Positions 27,664 through 37,636 of a stretch of DNA of 64,000 nucleotides are shown piece after piece. Both the position numbers and the translations under genes were made by a program. Each line of letters starts with the position of its first letter. Within the stretch, counting starts at the first letter, position 1. The stretch comes from Tritrichomonas musculus. Its lineage: Eukaryota; Parabasalia; Tritrichomonadida; Tritrichomonadidae. The notes below the pieces were generated by a model that ran no database searches, was not told where the DNA came from, and saw only the letters and a list, made by a program, of their open reading frames with translations. The stretch lies in contig JAPFFF010000038.1 of the NCBI GenBank assembly GCA_039105265.1, positions 620,001 through 684,000 on the forward strand. The letters are read 5' to 3'.

Positions 27664-30651
27664 ATGGAAAATCCTGATTCATTACATCCACAGACATCTT
27701 CGAGCAACAATAAAAAAAAATTTATTGATAATTGCCATAAATATATAGAAAAAGGTCATTTTGAAAATAAACATGAATCAAAAGTCTATTTTATTGCAAA
27801 AGATAGTGAACCAGATCAATTATATTTTGCTGAAAATATTTCATCTAGTTTTCCAAGTGGTTTTAATGAAAAAGGTTATTTTGAACTATTAAGGCAAATT
27901 GATCATCCTTCAATATCCAAGTATTTCGAAATAGTGACAAAAGGAGAAAATCTTATTTTAATTTCAAAATGTTATTCCACAGACACTCTAGATATCATTT
28001 TACAAAAAAATACATTAAGCAAAACTCAAATTTTAATAATATTATATGGAATTGCAGTAGGATTATCATTTTTGACTTCACTCAATTTGCAAGTACTTCT
28101 TCAAATAAATGATATTCAACTTGATGCTTCATTCTTTCCAAAAATCAGTTTTTATGGATTATCATTATTTAAAAAAATGGGAGATATTCCATTTGGCCTT
28201 CCTCCTGAATTAATTGACCCATATTATATTGAAAAAAACTCTGTTTTGTTTTATTCATTTATTGTTTTTCAACTTTTATCGAAAAAAAATGTTTTGGAGA
28301 GTTTATACCAAAGAAGTCCATTTCAAGCAAAGCGTCTTTTCGTGCAAGGCAAACGTCCCTCATTAAGCAGCGACATTCCAGAAGTTTTCAGACAATTCAT
28401 TGATCATTGCTGGGAACAAGATCACGATAATAGATGGTCTTTTGAACATATCATTGATTTTTTACGCAATAACGAAGAAATAACCAGTGACGATGTCGAT
28501 AAAGAATCTTATTACAGCTATATAAAATACATTGACAACTACGACCAAAAACCTATAAAAATGGCTCCAGCGCAAAGATGCCCTTATGATACTTTTAATA
28601 TAAAAGTAATAAATTTGCGTGAATATTCAAAACAAAAGAAGATTGGAGAGGGACACTTCGGGCAGGCCTACCAAATCCAATCAAAAGAGACAGGAAAAGT
28701 TTATTCAGCAAAAGAATCAAAGAACGGAAATTGTGATGTGAACATTTACAATGAAGCTGTTAAAATGTCTCAATTGGATCATCCAGGCCTATTGAAATTC
28801 ATCGGTTACAGCGGTGAAAACTTTGAAGGTGAAAACAAATCTGTCATCATAACAGAATACATGCCAAATGGCTCGTTGCAGACACTTCTAGACCAGTTGA
28901 GTCATGAATTGAAAGTGAAAGAATGGGATAAGACACACAAAATGCTGGTTATTTATGGAATTGCATCTTTCATGTCGTATCTCCATTCGAAAGGCATTGT
29001 TCATCGTGACTTGAAACCAAGAAACATTCTTCTCGATGATTACTTGCTACCTCATCTTTCCAACTTTTGTTACTCTGTCCTTCCTGAAACGATAGGCGAC
29101 CAAATTGCAGACCACCAAAGAACGGCGAGATATTGTGCACCAGAGATCTTTGAAAGCGAAAAATACAGCGAAGCAAGCGATGTTTATTCTTTCTCGATGA
29201 TTCTTTACGAAATGTTGAGCGGAGAGAGACCATTCAACGGGGATAATTATTATCAAGTCATGGACAAAGTAATGAAAGGAGAAAGGCCTTTATTCAACAA
29301 CTTTATTTCACCATGTTTCCGACAACTAATTGAAAAATGCTGGTCACAAGATCCATCTAAAAGACCGTCATTCGACGAAATTGCGGAAGAAATACAACGT
29401 GAAGAATTTTTAGCAGGCGTTGATCAAGACATCTTTGCTAGTTATTTAGAGAGCATTGAATTCCACGATACAGAATCTACTTTTAACAAATTAACGAAAG
29501 TTGATTTATCTTCAATTTACAAAGAGTTTATCAATAGACTGAAAATTGAATTGTCAGTTAACGTTATTGATATAAGAAATTTCAGGCAGTTAGATCATAT
29601 TGGAGAAGGTAATTTTGGCGATGTTTATAAGGTTCAGTATTCTAAAGATAATAGAATTTACGCAGCCAAAGTTTCAAAGGAAAGTGACGATGTAATTCTA
29701 ATAAACAAGCTTGTTGATCTTGTTCGCGAAGTTAACATCATTTCTAAACTAAATCACCCATGCATCCTTAATTTCATCGGATACAGCCAAGAAGATTTTG
29801 ATCATGAAAATTATTCTGTCATTATAACCGAACTTGCCTCAAATGGATCATTGAAAGAGGCAATTGAAAAGGCGAATGTCGGTCTTGGATTACCGCTTTG
29901 GAATGAAACAACAAAACTAATAATCATCTACGGAATTGCCTCAAGCTTGTCCTACATTCACTCGTTAAACATCATTCATCGTGATTTGAAGCCAGAAAAT
30001 GTTCTTCTCGATGACGAACTTCATCCAAAACTTGCTGATTTTGGCCTTTCTAAAGAAATTTCAGAAGAATCAAAAAATATGCGAAATCCGTTGTATGTGC
30101 TGAAAGGGACTCCTTATTATTGCTCACCAGAAATATTAAATGGCAACTGCTACTCGAAATCTGGAGACATCTATGCATTTGGCCTAATTGTCTATGAAAT
30201 TATAACAACGGAAAGCCCATTCAAAAACATTCAGAGTTACTTTGATTTGGTGAAAAAAGTTTGTATTGAAAAAGTTCGTCCAGTTTTTGATACAGATGTT
30301 CTTGAGTGCTATAAAGACCTTGTTGATAGATGCTCTTCTTATGAAGCGGAGAATCGTCCAACTATCAATGATATTTTAGAATTATTAAGAAATGATCGAA
30401 GTTTTTTGGAAAATGGTGTAGATGAAAACATATTTGCAGAATATGTTGATTATATTGATGATTTCTTTACCAGTGATCACGGAATGGTGAAATACGAAAG
30501 CAAATTAAAAACTTGCAATGAAAATAATGCAAAACAGGTGACTGAAGACACAATTAAATACGATTTAGGCAAAATTAAGGAAGAAACAATAGATGCAAGT
30601 ATAAATGAATGTTCAAGTGATAAAATACGTTATATTGAAGATGAAATATGA
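27664..30651 (+). CDS. Triple kinase-domain protein: pseudokinase, pseudokinase, active kinase (TKL-like)
   Basis: A 995-residue protein with three kinase-fold units. Unit 1 (about 25-285) lacks the lysine and catalytic motifs: where HRDLKP and DFG should stand it has LLQINDIQ and SFYGLS. Unit 2 (about 320-580) has IGEGHFGQAYQ, AKES (Lys350) and HRDLKPRN (447), but the DFG site reads SNFC, with Asn467 in place of the metal-binding Asp. Unit 3 (about 640-900) is complete: IGEGNFGDVYKV, AAKVS (Lys669), HRDLKPEN (772), ADFGLSK (Asp792), GTPYYCSPE. A 95-residue Lys/Glu-rich tail follows. Each unit ends in a similar RPSFDEI/RPTINDI helix. Known two-unit kinases such as JAKs use the pseudokinase to restrain the active domain; a comparable regulatory role is inferred. 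Cytosolic; no membrane segment. Confidence 0.9.
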   Translation: MENPDSLHPQTSSSNNKKKFIDNCHKYIEKGHFENKHESKVYFIAKDSEPDQLYFAENISSSFPSGFNEKGYFELLRQIDHPSISKYFEIVTKGENLILISKCYSTDTLDIILQKNTLSKTQILIILYGIAVGLSFLTSLNLQVLLQINDIQLDASFFPKISFYGLSLFKKMGDIPFGLPPELIDPYYIEKNSVLFYSFIVFQLLSKKNVLESLYQRSPFQAKRLFVQGKRPSLSSDIPEVFRQFIDHCWEQDHDNRWSFEHIIDFLRNNEEITSDDVDKESYYSYIKYIDNYDQKPIKMAPAQRCPYDTFNIKVINLREYSKQKKIGEGHFGQAYQIQSKETGKVYSAKESKNGNCDVNIYNEAVKMSQLDHPGLLKFIGYSGENFEGENKSVIITEYMPNGSLQTLLDQLSHELKVKEWDKTHKMLVIYGIASFMSYLHSKGIVHRDLKPRNILLDDYLLPHLSNFCYSVLPETIGDQIADHQRTARYCAPEIFESEKYSEASDVYSFSMILYEMLSGERPFNGDNYYQVMDKVMKGERPLFNNFISPCFRQLIEKCWSQDPSKRPSFDEIAEEIQREEFLAGVDQDIFASYLESIEFHDTESTFNKLTKVDLSSIYKEFINRLKIELSVNVIDIRNFRQLDHIGEGNFGDVYKVQYSKDNRIYAAKVSKESDDVILINKLVDLVREVNIISKLNHPCILNFIGYSQEDFDHENYSVIITELASNGSLKEAIEKANVGLGLPLWNETTKLIIIYGIASSLSYIHSLNIIHRDLKPENVLLDDELHPKLADFGLSKEISEESKNMRNPLYVLKGTPYYCSPEILNGNCYSKSGDIYAFGLIVYEIITTESPFKNIQSYFDLVKKVCIEKVRPVFDTDVLECYKDLVDRCSSYEAENRPTINDILELLRNDRSFLENGVDENIFAEYVDYIDDFFTSDHGMVKYESKLKTCNENNAKQVTEDTIKYDLGKIKEETIDASINECSSDKIRYIEDEI

Positions 30652-31436
30652 TTCTTTTATGTAAACCAAATTTTTATAAGAGTGCCTTATTTTTATAAGA
30701 TTTATAATATTTACTGAAAAGAGATGATTTTTTTTTTAAATAATCCAAAAATTAAAAAATTTTCATTAATTTTTTTTGACATATTAAAGGTCAAATACAG
30801 GTGAAATATAATTCTAGGTTTTGTAACAATAAAAACATCATTAATTGAAAAAAAGAATCATATCTGGAAAAAATGAAAATTTTTTTTATATATTTTTCCA
30901 ATTGTGATTAGAAAGCATGTAGGCTTGTTATTTTGAAAATCGATATGAAAAGCATCACTTTTTTTGCTTTTGATACTGGATTATCAGTTTTAAAGTAGCT
31001 TTTACAAAAAAATGGAAAATTCTCTTTTTGAATATTTAAGCTAACCATAAATTGAAAGTTAAATTTGTTGATGATCGGTAGATTCCAAAAAGATCAAAAT
31101 TTCCTTTTTTTTTTTTTTTTTTTGAATCAGGAACTGAAATATTTGTATGAGTTTACACAAAATTGAGATCATAAATAGCCTAGAAAAATTTGTCCTTTTT
31201 TGAGTCTACCTGAATTCATTTTTTTTTTTTACTTCTCATATGGAAAATCAACTTTTTCATAGGCGAAATAAACGAAATCAGACCGAATAACTATTTAAAA
31301 AGTGGATTTTCTTTTCTTTTACTTTTTTTGCTTTTTGAACTATAATGTTTAATAATTGAAATCTTTTTCAGCAAGAAAAATAATAATAATAATAATAAAT
31401 ATTTTTTTTTTTTTTTTTAAAATGTCAATATTTTAT
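30652..31436. other. Gene-free intergenic DNA between convergent genes
   Basis: About 785 AT-rich bases between the ends of the triple-kinase and ankyrin-like genes. An AAT microsatellite and a long poly-T run lie at 31378-31420. No gene is seen. Confidence 0.6.
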
Positions 31437-33314
31437 TTACATAAAACCAAAAAAAGGATAGTCATCATCATCAAAGCTACTATCATTCAATTCGAAATCA
31501 TTTTCCAAATTAATTTCAGGGTCATTGAAGAGTCTGCTAGCGAAAGTGCTACTATTATTATTACTACTATTATTATCAATTCCGTAATTTTTTATGAAGT
31601 CAGCAATATTACTCTGAATATTTGAAAGGTTTATTTTTATTTTCAGTTCAGACACGATTCCTGGCTGCCTATCGAATATCTTTCTCAATATATTGATGTA
31701 TGAGTACTTATTTGTGGGGCACTGACGAAGCTGTATGTCACTCACTTCGACCTGATAATAGACCTTGTCGATCACTTTTTGAAAGAGATGTGACCACTTC
31801 ATCCTGATTATTTCTTTGAATATCTCTTCCGTTATAACCGCTCCATTGTCAACCGCCTTGAGAGCAAGCTGCTCGTAGGTGAAGGTCTTGTTGCCGCAGC
31901 TGCCCATAAGTCTCAGCAAGAAACCGTCGTACTTTGAGATGTCGATGTTGTATTTGAATAGAAGATTGACCAAATATTCACGACGATAGAATTGTGAGTA
32001 AAAATTCAAACATTCAGAAACTTTAACTATCTCATCTGTCAAAACCGCTCCTTTCTCAAAGGCAAAGCTTAGAAAGGTCATGTTACCGTCTCTCAAAGCT
32101 TTCAGATAAACTCGATTCGATATGTCAAATTTGAAAGGGGCACCCAATTCATACAATTTCATAAACAATTCAAAATTTTCTGGGCAGCTATCAAAAAGTT
32201 CGACTCTGATAAAATCTAGTGAAATCGAACTTTTTGTGAGCTCATTGAAAAATTCATGGACATTGTATCGAATGGCGAAATTTGACAGTTTTTCTTTCAT
32301 TTCAAAAAGTGTCTTCCCGCTGTAGTCAAGTAGCAGTTCTATGATCGATATCGAGTAGTTCTTCTTAAATATTAAATCGTAAAATAAATCATATTGCTCG
32401 TCTTGAATTTGAGGTAATTGATCTAGATAATATTGAGATGTGTCATAGGAATCTGATGTTAGCGCAATTAATAGGGGTGATTCAACTGCTCGAATGACAT
32501 CTATTTTTCCTCCCATATTTATAAGATATCTGATAATATCTAGATATTCAAATTGTGATGCAAAAAGTAAGGTCGGTTGAATAAATGTATCGTAACATCT
32601 TGGAAAAAATCTTTTTAAAAGGCTAAATAAGTATTTAACACAAGATAAACTACCATTTTGACACGAAGAATTAATTAAATTTTGATATTTGGCCTTAGTA
32701 AACTTTTTGAATGGATATTTGTTCATCAAAATTCTCAGAATTTTTTCATTTCCTCCATGGCAAGCACTTGCCAACATTCTATAATAGTAAAATTCGCTTT
32801 CTTTAATTTCATTAATATTATCCATAAAGAACATAAGAATATCGTCATAGTCCATATAACAAGCCTCACAAATTTCATTTATTGAAAATTTATAGCCTTT
32901 CAAAAAGATCCATTTCACAACATCAAAGTGACCATTATGTATTGCATGATAACCTGGATATATATAAGCACTACTATAGGAACCAGAACCAAAATCTAAA
33001 GAATCTAAAAATCTGGAAAAAACGTCTCTAATGATTTTCATATTGCCTCCAGCGCATGCATATGTAAAAAGATGATAATGAAATGCTGGAATTTCTTCTG
33101 AAGTGTCCGCCAAATATTGATAACATTTTTCTGAACTAAAATACGCTGAAATCGATATAATTGGAGCTCCTTCACTAGATTCTAAAAAGGATGGATATTT
33201 ATATCTATCACTTGTTATTTGAAATTTGCAGTCAGGGAGATTGGATAATAAATCGGCTAGCTTTTCTTCATTGTCATCGATCAAAGTATCGATGAGTTCT
33301 TCAGTATCGATCAT
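31437..33314 (-). CDS. Ankyrin-like repeat protein (DUF3447-type)
   Basis: A 625-residue protein made of degenerate ankyrin units through most of its length, for example YACAGGNMKIIRDVFSRF, YHAIHNGHFDVVKWIFLKG, ASACHGGNEKILRILMNKY and NSSCQNGSLSCVKYLFSLL. These match the very large family of trichomonad ankyrin-repeat proteins with DUF3447-like N-terminal parts. Such solenoids bind proteins; specific partners are unknown. The C-terminal 80 residues are Asn/Ser-rich and acidic (SSFDDDDYPFFGFM). No signal peptide or membrane helix is seen, so it is probably cytosolic. Starts at the first ATG, 33314 (MIDTEELIDTLI). Converges with the triple-kinase gene. Confidence 0.85.
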   Translation of the reverse strand: MIDTEELIDTLIDDNEEKLADLLSNLPDCKFQITSDRYKYPSFLESSEGAPIISISAYFSSEKCYQYLADTSEEIPAFHYHLFTYACAGGNMKIIRDVFSRFLDSLDFGSGSYSSAYIYPGYHAIHNGHFDVVKWIFLKGYKFSINEICEACYMDYDDILMFFMDNINEIKESEFYYYRMLASACHGGNEKILRILMNKYPFKKFTKAKYQNLINSSCQNGSLSCVKYLFSLLKRFFPRCYDTFIQPTLLFASQFEYLDIIRYLINMGGKIDVIRAVESPLLIALTSDSYDTSQYYLDQLPQIQDEQYDLFYDLIFKKNYSISIIELLLDYSGKTLFEMKEKLSNFAIRYNVHEFFNELTKSSISLDFIRVELFDSCPENFELFMKLYELGAPFKFDISNRVYLKALRDGNMTFLSFAFEKGAVLTDEIVKVSECLNFYSQFYRREYLVNLLFKYNIDISKYDGFLLRLMGSCGNKTFTYEQLALKAVDNGAVITEEIFKEIIRMKWSHLFQKVIDKVYYQVEVSDIQLRQCPTNKYSYINILRKIFDRQPGIVSELKIKINLSNIQSNIADFIKNYGIDNNSSNNNSSTFASRLFNDPEINLENDFELNDSSFDDDDYPFFGFM

Positions 33315-34136
33315 TTTAAAAATATAATTTGGAATTGACTTGTTTTATTGAATTTTTTCAATTTATCATTTCAAATAAATTATATGTTTTTGTGAAGAAT
33401 TTCCAAATAATAATTTGTGGCATAAATATAATTTTCTGGTCATTTTCATGCTATTTACACATAATTATTAATATATATATGAAGTATGCTTAAAATTTAG
33501 TTTTCCATTTTATTCAATATATTTTTTTCAAATTATCTAAATTTAGACAACATATTATTTTTTTAATTTGACCTTATTTTTACCCAAAAAACTGTCAAAA
33601 AGTAATTTTAAAAAAACTTTAATTGAAATGTATTTGGAAAGTTCAAAATTTTGTCTCAAAATAAAAATACATTAACCAGTAAATATTCCCAGTTTATAAG
33701 CTTTTGCCTGTTTGAAAATTATATGCATAAGCCTATCAGATATATTCAAGTGAATGCTTAATAACCATTTATTTTTTTGTCTTAATATTTCTTTCAAATA
33801 TAAAAACAAGACACAATTTCCATTTTAAACAAACATCCTTTTTTTTAAAAATAGATTAATATAATTTCATGCTTAAATTGATGAAAAAATAATAAATCAA
33901 TGTTCATATTGATAATATTTAAATAAAAAAAAATGATAACTAAATTGAATTGACTATTCAAAATTTCAATAAAAATTATAATTTTTTTCTTTTTGAAAAA
34001 TAAGTAGGGCAATATAAAAGTTCTATATCTAATTTGAATGGTTAAGTTTTTATAATTCGTTCAGCGGGTGACAGCTTAGTGGCTTTATACTTTTATTAGT
34101 CCAATTATTGGAAATATTTAATCTTTATAAAAAAAT
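33315..34136. other. Gene-free intergenic DNA upstream of the ankyrin-like gene
   Basis: AT-rich. A small GC-richer patch at 34058-34088 (TTCAGCGGGTGACAGCTTAG) 50 bases from the tRNA-Arg contains a Pol III A-box-like word but no B-box. No gene is assigned. Confidence 0.5.
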
Positions 34137-34209
34137 TGAGTCTGGCGGGACTCGAACCCGCAATCTTGTCCTCCGGAGGGACACGCCATATCCATTAGGC
34201 CACAAACCC
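34137..34209 (-). tRNA. tRNA-Arg (anticodon CCG)
   Basis: A complete 73-base cloverleaf: acceptor GGGTTTG pairs with CAGACTC (two G-U pairs), D-stem GCC/GGC, anticodon stem TGTCC/GGACA around loop CTCCGGA, T-stem GCGGG/CCCGC with TTCGAGT, discriminator A. No intron, and CCA is not encoded. A run of T follows (AATTTTTTT), as expected for Pol III termination. It reads CGG codons. Confidence 0.97.
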
Positions 34210-34349
34210 TAATTATCTTTTCAATTATTTTTCTTTACAAAAATTTAAAAGACTTAAATTCAAATATTTTCCAACCATAATTGTTTATAATATTTTGCAC
34301 AATTTCATAAATTACAAGAACAAAATAGTCTATATCCGTTTTTATTTAT

Positions 34350-35330
34350 TTACATTAGTGCGAAAAATTGAGTTCCATACCATAAATCACCTCTATTTGC
34401 AAAGGCAACTCCAATATAATTGAAGTTACCATGCATATTTTTCCTGTGTCCAGGAGAATTTTTCCATCCTTCGAAAAGGGACCTCATTGGGTCACTGTCG
34501 CCGTATTCATAAGCTACGTTCTCGCCGGTTGTTATAGATGAAGGAACTTTTTGAGATCTTTCTTTAAAACCGTCGTGTCCAAGTGGCACTTTTTGATTCA
34601 GCATGTCCAACGTGTGCGGCATTGCGATGTCAGAAAGCATTTTTGAGTATTGAAGAGGGGGGAGATTATTCTCTTTGCGAAAGGCGTTAACTAATTCAAC
34701 AGCTCGTCTATCGTTTGGATTGAGTTGGCCGAGGACGTTCATGTAGCCAACTCCTCGTTTGGGACCATTTTGGGGTGGATGTAATGGATTGGAATGAAAG
34801 GCACTTGGGCCAATTGAAATACCTCTTTTAGGTCCTTCATTTGGAACTAGATGGAATTTACCATTTTCATCTTCTTGTAGAGGAACAATGGTTCTTCCTT
34901 ATGCTTTGTTATTTTCAATCAACGACCAATTATGCATTGAATTTTGCACTTGAAGATTTCCACGTTTAGGGCCGCTGTTTGTCAATAATGAAGGATTTGG
35001 AATATTGTGCTGATCATTAGGATACATTGGTTGGCTGGGAGAATCTGATAATCGACGACCTCCTGTCGAAGAAGTTATTTTATGTGGATTTCCAATAAAA
35101 TTTGGGTGATCAGATAATCGGTGGCCTCCTACCGAAGAAGCTATTTTATGTGGATTCCCTATTAAATTTGAGTGATCAGATAATCGATGACCTCCTGTTC
35201 CCGAAGTAGGAAAATTGTGATTACTATTGAAAGTTGGCGGATCGGATAGTCGATGACCACCACTTGGTGATCTTTGAGGAGTTATTGGAAAATTAGAAGA
35301 CTGAAAATTTCCATGACCTTTTTTTGGAAA
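34350..35330 (-). pseudogene. CAP (SCP/PR-1) domain gene with repeat-rich N-terminal part, interrupted once
   Basis: The 130 codons from ATG 34742 to 34350 encode a whole CAP domain (RAVELVNAFRKENNLPPLQY, GHDGFKERS, GENVAYEY, GWKNSPGHRKNM, YIGVAFA), a fold of mostly secreted or lipid-binding proteins; here no signal peptide is seen. The same frame continues upstream to about 35330 and clearly codes: four GGHRLSD repeats with NFIGNPHKI-like spacers and three GPKRG motifs, the last just before the CAP domain. One TAA (34899-34901) splits this frame. No ATG-led start for the repeat part was found. Either the gene is a young pseudogene whose CAP part could still be made, or the stop is an allele or sequencing error. 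Confidence 0.75.
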
Positions 35331-35431
35331 TTTAAAGATGATGAAAATTTTATTTCAAAATGTTTAAACTTTTTCAGTCTTAATTGATTTAAAGATGATG
35401 AAAATTTTATTTCAAAATGTTTAAACTTTTT
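35331..35431. repeat. 44-bp direct duplication
   Basis: The stretch beginning TTTAAAGATGATGAAAATTT occurs at 35331 and again at 35388, 57 bases apart, without visible differences over 44 bases. It lies just upstream of the repeat-rich part of the CAP gene and may have disrupted its promoter or first codons. Confidence 0.85.
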
Positions 35432-35709
35432 GAATAATATCAAAATTTTTAAAGTTGACCTAATATATGGGCAAATCGTCCAAAAAATGAAAGAATGAAA
35501 ATAATTTATATATATAAGCTCATTTAACTGTTTGCTAACTTTTTCTATTTAGAATGTTAATAATAAAAAAAAAGAAGAAAAAAAAAATCATATGAATTTC
35601 AAACTCTTTATATACATAAAAATCACTTAATTTATTAAAAATTAATATAGAAACCTCAATCTCAATAAAATTAATTTGGATGTAATTATTAACTACAAAT
35701 GAATTAATA

Positions 35710-37152
35710 TTAGTCTACATTTTCTGTATCTTCTTTAACCATATGCATACTTTTGGCAGCAGGAATTGATGAATTTATATGATTGCTTTTGATCTCATTT
35801 ATAAGATTATTAAATGACGATGAATGGTTCATGAATTGTTTTGTAATCATAGAATCACACTTCCTTGAATTAGTTATAAATGTTAACATTGGGAGTTGCT
35901 GATTATCTAAATATGATCGACGATGTGAACAATGAATTCTAAGATTTGTTGCAAAGGACAATTTCGGATGAATAATTGAGAAGAAATTATTAAAAACTAA
36001 TTTCTCATTGAATTTCTGAACTTTGTAATATACAGTGTCTATTTTTTTGAGCCTTTTTAGTGGGGGAAAAGAAATGAATTCAGTTTTATCGTCCTTCTGA
36101 AAAAGTTTCAATATACCAGAATCATTTCCCATTTCTTTACTGTAAGAAGATGAAGAAAAGACAGTTATACATTCATTATTAAAATGGAAAAAGAAACCTG
36201 ATTTAACGCATTGGTGGCCTCTTATTATTCTTTTTAGAATGTTGCTAAGCAAGAAATTATCAGTAGCGTTTGAATTAAACATATAACCTCTTCCTCTTGG
36301 ACTTTCGCCAAATAAAAATGGATAATAGCTCGCTGGATCACTCCAAATAATGTCTGTCAAAAGTTGGTTTTCTTCAAAATTACTGATTGGTCTAGTAATA
36401 TCAGTTTGAATATCGCTTACGCGTTTTAATCTTGGACTTAAGCCGCCATGAATACAAAAGTTAGTTTCATTGACAATGGCTCCTATAGGTAAATAGTTAA
36501 ATGATTTGATAAAGGAATAATATAATTTTTCTGAATATTTGTAACAATCAGCATCTTTGTGGTTGAAAAAGTAATGATCACATTGTTCACCTTTTTCTTC
36601 ATCAAGATAAAATCTTTTTTCATCATTAGGATTGTGACTTATGAGATCCAAATTAGAATTTTCTTTTACAGCCATAATTTTCATTTTTTTTGGATTATGA
36701 TAATCAATAATTTCACTTTTAAATCCATATTGTGAGCACATAGTATCAAATTCATGATTCCCACGAATAAGATAGTATTGATCTGGATACATAACCTTTA
36801 ATGCATATAATATTGTTATACATTCTAATGAAAAATTGCCACGATCAACATAATCACCAAGAAATAAAACTTTTGAATCATTTTCATGAGTATATTTTAA
36901 GATTCGCAATAGATCATGAAAACTTCCGTGAATATCACCAACAATTATTAAGTCACCTTTGATAACAAGTACATTGTCTTCTTTTTCAAATATTAATTGA
37001 ACATTTGAACATAATTCTATTAATAGATCTTCATCAAAGGATGGAATTGGGCTTCCTTCTTTACATTGATATCCAACTTCATGAATCTTGCAATATTGAT
37101 TGGATAAAATGCTGGAATATGCTTTTAATATGTAAGCTGCTGCTGTTGTCAT
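35710..37152 (-). CDS. PPP-family serine/threonine protein phosphatase (PP1/PP2A/PP2B-like)
   Basis: A 480-residue protein with all metal and phosphate motifs: GDIHG (72-76), GDYVDRG (99-105), RGNHEF (130-135), and HGGLSP near 239. These bind two metals and hydrolyse phosphoserine/threonine. It differs from PP1/PP2A (about 300 residues) by an insertion of about 55 residues after RGNHE (YHNPKKMKIMAVKE onward) and a C-terminal extension of about 110 residues with basic and Ser/Asn-rich sequence. An N-terminal 60 residues resembles the usual PPP cap region. RGHQ and SSSYS near the C-terminal end of the domain are in place of the conserved RGHE/SAPNY, so substrate choice may differ. First ATG at 37152. 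Confidence 0.9.
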   Translation of the reverse strand: MTTAAAYILKAYSSILSNQYCKIHEVGYQCKEGSPIPSFDEDLLIELCSNVQLIFEKEDNVLVIKGDLIIVGDIHGSFHDLLRILKYTHENDSKVLFLGDYVDRGNFSLECITILYALKVMYPDQYYLIRGNHEFDTMCSQYGFKSEIIDYHNPKKMKIMAVKENSNLDLISHNPNDEKRFYLDEEKGEQCDHYFFNHKDADCYKYSEKLYYSFIKSFNYLPIGAIVNETNFCIHGGLSPRLKRVSDIQTDITRPISNFEENQLLTDIIWSDPASYYPFLFGESPRGRGYMFNSNATDNFLLSNILKRIIRGHQCVKSGFFFHFNNECITVFSSSSYSKEMGNDSGILKLFQKDDKTEFISFPPLKRLKKIDTVYYKVQKFNEKLVFNNFFSIIHPKLSFATNLRIHCSHRRSYLDNQQLPMLTFITNSRKCDSMITKQFMNHSSSFNNLINEIKSNHINSSIPAAKSMHMVKEDTENVD

Positions 37153-37636
37153 TAAAAAATTATATCAAAAATTCAAAATCTTGTAATCTTTTTTTTTTTT
37201 CTGAGATGAATATCCTTTGAAAATGATTTATTTTTAATTCAAAATTTCATAATGATTTTTTTTTTCTGAGCTTTTCTTTAGTACAGAATAAATTTTACAT
37301 TTGTTTCAAGATCTTAATTACTCTTTTATGATAAAATGAATCCTTTATTATTTTTATATTTAAATGTTCGGAAGTTTTTATCTCGTAAATGTTTGCGGTT
37401 TAGAATTTTTTAATTAAATATGCTTTTATTTTAATAATAACTGGAAATATTAGGATTTATGTGATATAAATAAAGCAAATAAATATTATTATATATAATT
37501 ATAAAATAATATTTTTGATTTTTTGCATTTATTACAATATATATAAAATACATGACACAATCATTTAGCTTTTCAATAAAATTAATTCAATTTAATTTCT
37601 ATTGTATTGAAAATTCAAAGAGCATTTATTTTTAGT

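Noticed and set aside
34058-34090. Second small RNA gene beside tRNA-Arg
   Set aside because: Only an A-box-like word and modest GC; no B-box, fold or terminator could be supported.
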